This document shows positions 1-6,190 of a stretch of 17,118 nucleotides of DNA, in pieces. The DNA lies in contig DTYX01000210.1 in the NCBI GenBank assembly GCA_012961655.1, positions 1 to 17,118 on the forward strand. Direction: 5' to 3'. A program made the position numbers and the translations under genes. The notes beneath the pieces were generated by a model. That model saw only the letters and a program-made list of their open reading frames with translations. It had not been told where the DNA came from and ran no database searches. Position 1 is the stretch's first letter. Each line of letters opens with the position of its first letter. This stretch comes from Candidatus Poribacteria bacterium. GTDB taxonomy: Bacteria > Poribacteria > WGA-4E > DTYX01.

Positions 1-4
1 GGGG

Positions 5-36
5 CTTGCCCTCTTGCCCCCTTGCCCTCTTGCCAT
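5..36. repeat. 8-bp tandem repeat, four units
   Basis: Four adjacent octamers read CTTGCCCT, CTTGCCCC, CTTGCCCT and CTTGCCAT. The array touches the window edge and may continue to the left. It is not in a recognisable reading frame. Simple tandem octamers of this kind in intergenic DNA usually arise by replication slippage, and no function is implied. Confidence 0.8.
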
Positions 37-222
37 TTCGTCCTTCTTGATTCCACTCCCCATGCGGTTTCACAAGAACTACCACCAAAGGTTAGTAATT
101 CTACTATTTTTCCGTTCTCATTGCAACAAAAATTTCCCATTTTCCTATAGGGTCATTTAGTTTTTGGATTGAGCGAACGCCAGCTGAGTAGATCCTGCCA
201 GAAATTCCCCACGCTTGTTTAA

Positions 223-251
223 GCAGTGGCAGCACGGAGGCATGCCACTAC
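223..251 (-). repeat. Inverted repeat / hairpin downstream of the Ycf48-like gene
   Basis: AGTGGCA (225-231) and TGCCACT (243-249) form a 7-bp stem around an 11-nt loop. Read on the minus strand, one G-U wobble and one more G-C pair extend it to 9 bp, so the structure suits minus-strand RNA. It lies about 60 nt past the stop of the gene ending at 308. No T-run follows, so it is not a canonical intrinsic terminator. It may be a 3'-end stabilising hairpin or a copy of an interspersed repeat. Confidence 0.45.
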
Positions 252-307
252 TTTTCACCCAGTTCCCTGTTCTATTTCAAATCAATCAGACAAAAGTAGT
301 ATCATTT

Positions 308-1249
308 TTAGAACTTACTTAATCGCAAAATAGTTCCCGCGGCTCCGACTATCCAGCCGTTTTTACCGTGAAAGTATATATCCAGCAGATGTTCAGAAGT
401 TTCGTTAGGCTGTTTTACCCAGGTCGCGCCTCCGTCGGAAGTGTATAGAATCATTCCCTCTTCGCCAACACACCAGCCATTTTTGGCGTTGGTAAAAAAG
501 ACTCCGCGCAGTGATTTTGTCGTGCCACTTTTCTGTTCCTGCCAATGCGAGCCGCCGTCTGCCGTATGCAGAATAATCCCCTTTGCGCCGACAATCCAAC
601 CGTTCATTTTATCCACAAAATGCACCGAGAACAGAGCCCAATTGACATCACTATTCTGAGATTCCCAGCGCGAACCGCCGTCTGATGTGTGAAAGATTTC
701 TCCTTTCTCACCCACAACCCAACCGTTTTTTGCATCGGTGAAATATACACTCCACAGGTGATTACTCCCAGAACTCTGCTGTATCCAAGAGCCTCCGCCA
801 TTACTGGTATGGAGTATTTTGCCATATCCGCCAACCGCCCAACCTTCAGCATTATTGATAAAGAATATATCCAGCAATCCCTCTTCAATGTTGCTGCTCT
901 GTTGATTCCAAGAATTTCCCCCGCTGTCAGTGTAGAGAATTTGCCCTTCGGTTCCGACGACCCAGCCGTAAGTTTTATTTGGGAAATAGACCGCGTTCAG
1001 CAAGCCGCTAGAATCGCTATTAGCCTCTTTTTGAACATTCCATGTCATTCCGCCGTCTGTAGTGTGAATAATTATTCCACTGTCGCCAACGCCCCAGCCA
1101 TTTTTGTCGTCGGCGAAAAAAACTCCATAGAGGTGAGTTGTGGCATCCCATTTCACTACTGTCCAAGTTCCATTTATTTCGCCTGGCCCACACCCCGACA
1201 AAATAAGTAGTCCAATAATTAAGCCATAGAATTGTCGAATATGATACAT
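308..1249 (-). CDS. Ycf48-like seven-bladed beta-propeller lipoprotein
   Basis: This is a predicted 313-residue lipoprotein. The N-terminus has a hydrophobic segment ending in a lipobox, LSGC, with the lipidated cysteine at residue 20. The mature part is seven repeats of about 41 residues with the pattern N-G-W-x-V-G-x-x-G-x-I-x-H-T-x-D-G-G-x-x-W, as in photosystem II assembly factor Ycf48 and BNR/sialidase-type propellers. Seven repeats predict a closed seven-bladed propeller. Outside photosynthetic organisms such proteins are abundant but mostly uncharacterised, and a binding or assembly role in the envelope is inferred. The ATG at 1249 is preceded by AGGAG at good spacing. The gene starts 79 bp after the purH stop on the same strand. 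No separate promoter is evident, so read-through from purH is possible. The seventh repeat lacks its final D-G-G-x-x-W, as expected for a velcro-closed blade. Confidence 0.9.
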   Translation of the reverse strand: MYHIRQFYGLIIGLLILSGCGPGEINGTWTVVKWDATTHLYGVFFADDKNGWGVGDSGIIIHTTDGGMTWNVQKEANSDSSGLLNAVYFPNKTYGWVVGTEGQILYTDSGGNSWNQQSSNIEEGLLDIFFINNAEGWAVGGYGKILHTSNGGGSWIQQSSGSNHLWSVYFTDAKNGWVVGEKGEIFHTSDGGSRWESQNSDVNWALFSVHFVDKMNGWIVGAKGIILHTADGGSHWQEQKSGTTKSLRGVFFTNAKNGWCVGEEGMILYTSDGGATWVKQPNETSEHLLDIYFHGKNGWIVGAAGTILRLSKF

Positions 1250-1272
1250 CTGTTATTCTCCTATCGCCAATG

Positions 1273-1307
1273 CGTGATACGTGAAACGTGATAAGTGATT
1301 GATGATA
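1273..1307. repeat. Degenerate heptamer tandem repeat (CGTGATA type)
   Basis: Five consecutive 7-bp units read CGTGATA, CGTGAAA, CGTGATA, AGTGATT and GATGATA, followed by a reverse-complement-like stretch (TTCACGTATTACTCATCAC, 1308-1326). The array fills most of the 79-bp gap between purH and the Ycf48-like gene. It looks like a short interspersed intergenic repeat. No protein-binding role can be assigned from the sequence. Confidence 0.7.
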
Positions 1308-1328
1308 TTCACGTATTACTCATCACTG

Positions 1329-2900
1329 TTAATGCCTAAAATGCCGCACCCCGGTGAACACCATAGCCATTCCGTGTTCATTGGCGGCGGCGATAACCTC
1401 TTCATCCCTGATAGAGCCGCCGGTCTGGATGATTGCTACAACACCAGCTTCGGCTGCCGCGTCTACTCCATCTCTGAACGGAATCAAGGCATCCGAAGCT
1501 AATACCGAACCTTTGGCTCTATCACCCGCTTTGCGAGCGGCGATAATGCTGGAATCCACGCGGCTCATCTGTCCAGCGCCGATGCCGACGGTCTTTTTGC
1601 CCTGCGCTAGTAAGATAGCGTTGGATTTGACGTGCTTGCATACTTTAAATGCGAACATCATCGCTTCGAGCTGTTCCGCTGTCGGTTGCTTTTCCGTTAC
1701 AACTTTCAAATCACCTGGATTCAATTCATGCAGGTCGCGTTCTTGCATTAAGACTCCGCCGAGAACTGTTTTGATCTCTTTAACTTCCGGATTGCGCGCG
1801 CCGAGTTGTCCGACTGACATTATTCTTAAATCTTTACTGCGCTTAAGGCGTTTCAAAGCATCCTCGGTATATCCAGGCGCGATAATGGCTTCAGCGTGAC
1901 TACCCTCTCTAGCTGCTCGCCGAATTGCCTCAGCAGTCTCCAAATCGACTTCTCGATTGAGCGCGACAATTGAACCGAAGGCTGAAAGCGGGTCGCACTC
2001 CAGCGCGTCGCGATACGCTTGAGCCAGAGTGCTATGGCAAGCGACACCGCATGGATTGTTGTGTTTAATTATAGCGGCGGTGGGTTCAGCAAAATCTTTC
2101 ACGATTTCGAGGGCGGCATGCAGGTCGAGGATGTTATTGAACGATAATTCTCTGCCGTGCAGTTGACGCGCCCTTGAGACAGATGGTTCGGACAAGGCTG
2201 GACCACGATAGAAAGCCGCCTTCTGATGGGGATTCTCACCGTAACGCAAACCGTGTGCTTTTTCATATTTGAGTTCAAGCACGTCCGGCAATTCTGTCGC
2301 GAATGCTCGGTCTAAACCAGTTAAGTAATTCGATATCACCGTATCATAATGCGCTGTGTGCGCAAAAGCCGCCTTCGCTAGATTAAATTTCGTTTCGCTT
2401 AACAACGCGCCAGCATTTTCCTGTAGTTCCGCTATCACTGCTTTATACTGCTCTGGATTAGTAACGACGGCGACGTGTCGATAATTTTTCGCCGCCGAAC
2501 GTATCATCGTCGGTCCACCGATGTCAATATTTTCAATAGCCTCCGATAACTCGACCCCCGGCTTAGCAATCGTGGACTCGAATGGATACAGATTTACGAC
2601 GACCATGTCGATTAACTCTATGCCATGTTCTTTTGCCTGGTTGGTATGCTCTGTATTGTCTCGGAGAGCCAGCAATCCGCCATGAATCTTGGGGTGCAAG
2701 GTTTTCAAGCGGCCATCCATCATCTCCGGAAAACCGGTGTAATCGGAAACTTCTCGAACCTCAATTCCCGATTCAGTCAGTAACCGCGCTGTCCCGCCCG
2801 TGGATAAAATTTTTATGTCCAGTTTGACTAGTTCCCGCGCAAATTCGACGATGCCACTTTTATCTGATACGCTTACTAAAGCTAGCTTAATCTTATCCAA
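1329..2900 (-). CDS. purH: Bifunctional AICAR formyltransferase / IMP cyclohydrolase
   Basis: This cytoplasmic enzyme catalyses the last two steps of de novo IMP synthesis: formyl transfer from 10-formyl-THF to AICAR, then ring closure of FAICAR to IMP. The 523-residue length is typical. The N-terminal methylglyoxal-synthase-like cyclohydrolase domain (about 1-195) shows STGGTARLL and DGRLKTLHPKIHGG. The C-terminal transformylase domain (about 200-523) shows LRYGENPHQ, the catalytic KHNNPCG motif (K279, H280), DPLSAFGS and the standard C-terminal FTGVRHFRH. The start codon is TTG (2898-2900), with GGAG nine nt upstream; no in-frame ATG sits better. It is the only housekeeping gene in the window and stands apart from other pur genes. 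A near-consensus promoter lies about 260 nt upstream (3158-3186), implying a long leader. The gene is intact. Confidence 0.98.
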   Translation of the reverse strand: MDKIKLALVSVSDKSGIVEFARELVKLDIKILSTGGTARLLTESGIEVREVSDYTGFPEMMDGRLKTLHPKIHGGLLALRDNTEHTNQAKEHGIELIDMVVVNLYPFESTIAKPGVELSEAIENIDIGGPTMIRSAAKNYRHVAVVTNPEQYKAVIAELQENAGALLSETKFNLAKAAFAHTAHYDTVISNYLTGLDRAFATELPDVLELKYEKAHGLRYGENPHQKAAFYRGPALSEPSVSRARQLHGRELSFNNILDLHAALEIVKDFAEPTAAIIKHNNPCGVACHSTLAQAYRDALECDPLSAFGSIVALNREVDLETAEAIRRAAREGSHAEAIIAPGYTEDALKRLKRSKDLRIMSVGQLGARNPEVKEIKTVLGGVLMQERDLHELNPGDLKVVTEKQPTAEQLEAMMFAFKVCKHVKSNAILLAQGKKTVGIGAGQMSRVDSSIIAARKAGDRAKGSVLASDALIPFRDGVDAAAEAGVVAIIQTGGSIRDEEVIAAANEHGMAMVFTGVRHFRH

Positions 2901-3157
2901 TACTGTAGTCTCCTTTTCATTTCAGAAACAAGCTTTCGGTACGATTCTTATTTCATTATTAACGTTTAGTGTGAATTACTCTGTGATGTGCCAGATGTGG
3001 CTTGGTGTTCGTTATTGCGGAACTCACCTGCATGATGCGTAAAGGATTTGAATCTTATTACTGCATTGTGAAATAATTATTCAATTTCTGAACAGAATTA
3101 CCCGATTGTTTAGCCAAATCTAGAAAATCTAATGTTTTGATGAGTATATCTAAGCTA

Positions 3158-3186
3158 ATTATAAAACTTTCCACCGAATAAGTCAA
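3158..3186 (-). promoter_or_regulatory. Sigma-70-type promoter, purH direction
   Basis: On the minus strand, TTGACT (3186-3181) is followed after exactly 17 nt by TATAAT (3163-3158). This matches the sigma-70 consensus at 11 of 12 positions. The predicted transcript starts near 3151 and would carry a 5' leader of about 250 nt before the purH TTG at 2900. The match is strong, but the long leader means a closer promoter cannot be excluded. Confidence 0.6.
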
Positions 3187-3236
3187 GGCTTTTTGATTGA
3201 TTCTCATGGGAAATTTCTGCTTTTTGCTTTTTGGAA

Positions 3237-3265
3237 TTGATTTTTCACACCTGACATGTTAAAAT
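3237..3265 (+). promoter_or_regulatory. Sigma-70-type promoter for the gene at 3467
   Basis: TTGATT (3237-3242), a 17-nt spacer and TAAAAT (3260-3265) form a good sigma-70-like promoter. Transcription would begin near 3272. The resulting leader of about 195 nt would include the 7-codon frame at 3308 and both hairpins before the gene at 3467. Confidence 0.5.
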
Positions 3266-3307
3266 ATTGTCTAGTCGAACAAATTTAAAATCGCAGGAGA
3301 AAACCTG

Positions 3308-3331
3308 ATGTCTAAGAATAGTATCATATGA
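3308..3331 (+). CDS. Possible 7-codon leader peptide (MSKNSII)
   Basis: An ATG at 3308 follows CAGGAG (3294-3299) with 8-nt spacing and opens a seven-codon frame ending at TGA (3329-3331). It lies about 36 nt downstream of the predicted transcription start. An inverted repeat, AGTATCA (3320-3326) and TGATACT (3346-3352), begins inside the last codons, so ribosome position would affect the hairpin. This is the layout of a leader peptide with an attenuator. The peptide has no run of a single amino acid that would suggest the signal. Chance occurrence of a Shine-Dalgarno plus short frame is quite possible. Confidence 0.3.
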   Translation: MSKNSII

Positions 3332-3383
3332 CACTCCAAATAGTTTGATACTGTCTGATTCAATTTTTTAAAAGAGTGGGAAA

Positions 3384-3412
3384 GGCGGGAAAAAGAAAGA
3401 ATCTTTCCTGCC
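3384..3412 (+). promoter_or_regulatory. Leader hairpin upstream of the DUF3352-like gene
   Basis: GGCGGGAAA (3384-3392) can pair with TTTCCTGCC (3404-3412) around an 11-nt loop, a 9-bp stem with one G-U wobble. No T-run follows, so it is not a standard terminator. It ends about 45 nt before the ribosome-binding site GGAGG (3457-3461) of the gene at 3467. It could be a structural or regulatory element of the leader. Confidence 0.35.
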
Positions 3413-3466
3413 CCATTGTAAACTTTAATAATCAAAACTACCTAAGATAATAGCGAGGAGGAAAAA

Positions 3467-6082
3467 ATGTTTCGGAAAAATTGGATTCAACAATTTATTA
3501 AAGCAAAGCTTGAAATTTCAATTATTTTCATTATAGCTACTTTACTGATAGCCTCAACAGGATTTGCGCAAGAGCGAGTTGAAAATCCCGACGAAGTCGG
3601 GGTGGTATCTGAACAGAAATCTTCCGCTTCACGGAATCCCGACTTACGTCGGAGCCTTATGGATGTAACTCCTGCGAAACCGTTGTTGTTTGCTGAAATC
3701 TCTTCAATTTCCAGTATGGTAAATAAGGATTCGAATTTCTGGAAGCAGATTGCCCAAGCGCCCTTTTGGGAATTGCTCTATGCTGAGTTGGAGACTGAGA
3801 CGAAACTCAAAGACGTCCATTTAGCTATCGAGCCTGGTCTGTTGCTTCTCTCACATCTATTTGGGCAAGATGTCGTTTTCGTCATGCCGGAATTTGAGCA
3901 GTTAACAGAAATTTCACCATTGTTTATGTTCCGACTCAAGGACGATGATGACTTGGGCAAAATACTTTCCCAAAGCATGAAGGTCGTTTTAGCTAACGCG
4001 GCTAAAACAACCTCGGAATATAGAGGTTACACGATAGCGCATATTCCATTGCCGAATGTCCCATTTGGCGTATCCTGCGCACTGGTCGGAAATATTTTTG
4101 CCGTCGGATTGGGCGATGCGACGCTCAAAAAAGTTATTGACCTTTCGCTTCGCCCGAAGGCAGGTCTTGTAAATGGCTCAGAGGGCGATGCAGTTTCTAT
4201 TACCCAAGATACTGACTTTATGTCAATAATGGAAAATATCCCCGTGCCTGAATCCAGCAAAACTGGACAGCATCTCGCTGTTTACCATCTAAATTTGGCG
4301 AAAGTCGTTGCTCTGAGCAATCTCTTTTACGCGATGTTTTCCAAGCAGATTCCAGACGAGAGACTTCGCCCGGTTATTGGAATGGCTCTGAAATGGTTAG
4401 ACCTTGTGCCTTCAGTAACTGCAGCCGCGACGGTAACAGATGAAGGTTTAGTATCACAAAATTATATGACACTAAACCCAAACGCGACATCGAAGAACTT
4501 TTTGGCGATGCTTCAGACCGAGCCAGGGCGGTTAGACTCCATGAAGTTTGCGCCGGAAGATGCTATAGGATATAACGGCAGCAATCTTATCGACTTAAAG
4601 CGCATCTGGGCAATGTTATATGAATTAATCGCTGATATACCTGAATTTGGCGAGCAAGCGCTCGAAGGACTGGAGCAGACACAACAGCAATTTGGCGTTG
4701 ATGTAGAAGAAGATTTATTCTCCTGGATGGGCAACGAGGTCGGGGTTGTCTATTCCGATTATCCAGCCGTTTTAAAAAATAACATCCCTGATAAAATATG
4801 CCTTATACTCGAAGTTTCTGACAGCGAGAAAGCGTCACAGAGTTTGCAAAAGTTGGCAAATCTAGGTATTAGTATCGTTAAAGAAAAAGATATGGAACTC
4901 AGTATCCAGCCCCAAGAATACATGGGCGAAACGATATACACGGTATCGCAATTGCCAATCCCAATCAGACCAGGATATGCTATTGTGAACAATTTCTTGC
5001 TCCTCAGTCCCAGCGTAGAATATATCAAAAAATTAATCGATTGTTCTGCGGGGCGAGTTAAAAACATATCAGCTTCGACAGTTTTCCAATCCGTCAGAGA
5101 CCGTATCACAGAGAATGTTAATGGCATCGGTTTTGTTGACCTGGAGCGATACATGGAACAGATGATATCCAGTAGCATTAAAGCAGGCGGGGAAAAATTT
5201 CCTAGCTGGGATGATAAAGACTTAAACTTAGACAAAGTTATGATGCTTCAACTTATGGAACTTGGGAAAACGCTGGCGAAAGCCTTCGGCCCGTCCATCA
5301 ACGTTGTCTTAAATGATGGGAGAGGGATAAAGTCAAATTCTCTACTTAGGTTCAAAGACCTGGAAACTGTCGTGCCTATTTCAGACCCACCGGTGGCGCA
5401 AATTCTTCGAAGTGTTCAAATCGCCAATGAATATCGGGATGCTGGAATGCTCGATAGAGCTTTGCAATACTACGCCAATGCCTTAGAGTTGGAGCCTGAT
5501 AATTTTGAAGCTATCATGGGTACAGCGGAGATTCTTCAGCGCCAGGAAAGATTCTTGGAAGCGGAGGAATATTGGACACGAATAGGATTTATACCCGAAA
5601 GCGCCTGGTACGTTATTGGCCCATTTGATAATTCTTCTAATGTAGGTTTCGATACCGTATATCCGCCTGAAGAAGGAGTGGACCTCGAGGGCGAATACGA
5701 AGGTGTCGGCGCTACCATCAACTGGGAACAGTGGGCTGACGATAAACCTGACGGCTTTGTCGATTGCCGATATATTTTTGAGCCTGACCAGTGGGTTGCG
5801 GCATACACCTGGACAACAGTGGCATCACCAGAAACCCGCGAGGTGCAACTGCGAATCGGAAGCGACGACGACGTAAAAGTTTGGCTGAACGGTAAAGAAG
5901 CGCTTAGCCGTAAAATAGCCCGCGCCGCCAGCCCCGACCAGGACATCGTTTCCGTTACTCTAAATGAAGGCGAAAATCAATTGCTGGTGAAGGTGTGTAA
6001 CCGGGAAATGGCTTGGGGGTTCTATCTGCGGTTCACAGACCTAAACGGAAAACCGTTGGAAGATTTGGAATATGGTAGATAA
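3467..6082 (+). CDS. Secreted DUF3352-like protein with TPR and C-terminal beta-sandwich
   Basis: This 871-residue protein has no assigned reaction. Residues 1-35 form a signal peptide: basic start, long hydrophobic core, then GFA before Q. Residues about 60-640 resemble DUF3352-type envelope proteins of Planctomycetes and related phyla, with alternating short hydrophobic strands and phrases such as PLLFAEI and EVGVVYSDYP; this assignment is moderate. One or two TPR units follow at about 651-705 (ALQYYANALELEPDN). The last 160 residues form a separate domain opening with WYVIGPFDN and containing RIGSDDDVKVWLNGKE, the pattern of the PA14/galactose-binding-like sandwich often attached to glycosidases. 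The start is fixed by GGAGG five nt upstream of ATG. It probably acts in the periplasm or at the cell surface. The N-terminal linker (about residues 38-65) is encoded by two similar palindromes, described separately. Confidence 0.85.
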   Translation: MFRKNWIQQFIKAKLEISIIFIIATLLIASTGFAQERVENPDEVGVVSEQKSSASRNPDLRRSLMDVTPAKPLLFAEISSISSMVNKDSNFWKQIAQAPFWELLYAELETETKLKDVHLAIEPGLLLLSHLFGQDVVFVMPEFEQLTEISPLFMFRLKDDDDLGKILSQSMKVVLANAAKTTSEYRGYTIAHIPLPNVPFGVSCALVGNIFAVGLGDATLKKVIDLSLRPKAGLVNGSEGDAVSITQDTDFMSIMENIPVPESSKTGQHLAVYHLNLAKVVALSNLFYAMFSKQIPDERLRPVIGMALKWLDLVPSVTAAATVTDEGLVSQNYMTLNPNATSKNFLAMLQTEPGRLDSMKFAPEDAIGYNGSNLIDLKRIWAMLYELIADIPEFGEQALEGLEQTQQQFGVDVEEDLFSWMGNEVGVVYSDYPAVLKNNIPDKICLILEVSDSEKASQSLQKLANLGISIVKEKDMELSIQPQEYMGETIYTVSQLPIPIRPGYAIVNNFLLLSPSVEYIKKLIDCSAGRVKNISASTVFQSVRDRITENVNGIGFVDLERYMEQMISSSIKAGGEKFPSWDDKDLNLDKVMMLQLMELGKTLAKAFGPSINVVLNDGRGIKSNSLLRFKDLETVVPISDPPVAQILRSVQIANEYRDAGMLDRALQYYANALELEPDNFEAIMGTAEILQRQERFLEAEEYWTRIGFIPESAWYVIGPFDNSSNVGFDTVYPPEEGVDLEGEYEGVGATINWEQWADDKPDGFVDCRYIFEPDQWVAAYTWTTVASPETREVQLRIGSDDDVKVWLNGKEALSRKIARAASPDQDIVSVTLNEGENQLLVKVCNREMAWGFYLRFTDLNGKPLEDLEYGR
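3587..3652 (+). repeat. Two small hairpin palindromes inside coding sequence
   Basis: AATCCCGAC-gaa-GTCGGGG (3584-3602) and AATCCCGAC-ttac-GTCGGAG (3635-3654) are two copies of one short inverted repeat, 51 nt apart and on the same strand. Stems are CCCGAC/GTCGGG (3587-3601) and CCGAC/GTCGG (3639-3652). They encode the N-P-D-containing linker just after the signal peptide of the gene at 3467, where added sequence would be tolerated. They may be copies of a small interspersed palindromic element. Confidence 0.55.
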
Positions 6083-6099
6083 AATCCTTCCCCCAAACC

Positions 6100-6151
6100 C
6101 ACTCCCAATATTTTGTTCTTTCCCTCTTTGGGTTTTGTAATATTGTGAGTG
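6100..6151. terminator. Long hairpin between convergent genes, candidate bidirectional terminator
   Basis: CACTCCCAATATT (6100-6112) and AATATTGTGAGTG (6139-6151) form a 13-bp stem with one mismatch around a 26-nt loop. It lies in the 108-bp gap between the plus-strand gene ending at 6082 and the minus-strand gene ending at 6191, so it could end transcription from both sides. There is no long T-run beyond either arm, so efficiency is uncertain. Inner pairing of CCC with GGG in the loop could compact it. Confidence 0.45.
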
Positions 6152-6190
6152 TTCACGCTAGAGATATATAAAGTCAGAATAAAGGCATTT

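Larger units (their letters stand above)
1..307. other. Intergenic region at left edge, no gene seen
   Basis: No credible coding sequence is visible on either strand. The region lies downstream of the minus-strand lipoprotein gene that ends at 308. It contains a short 8-bp tandem repeat at its left end (5-36) and a hairpin-forming inverted repeat (223-251). The rest is unremarkable and fairly AT-rich. A gene may lie just outside the window to the left. Confidence 0.6.
2901..3466. promoter_or_regulatory. Divergent control region between purH and the DUF3352-like gene
   Basis: This 566-bp AT-rich gap separates two divergent genes. It holds a near-consensus minus-strand promoter (3158-3186) aimed at purH and a plus-strand promoter (3237-3265) aimed at the gene at 3467. 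It also holds a possible 7-codon leader peptide (3308-3331) and two hairpins (3320-3352 and 3384-3412). The purH leader contains a potential stem-loop at 3004-3028 (GGTGTTC against GAAC-tc-ACC). No purine, THF or other riboswitch consensus was recognised. A 49-codon minus-strand frame (3058-3207) is discussed under findings. Confidence 0.6.

Noticed and set aside
689..1210. A 173-codon plus-strand frame opposite the lipoprotein gene.
   Set aside because: It is the mirror of a repetitive gene, which keeps antisense frames open. No ribosome-binding site or family match.
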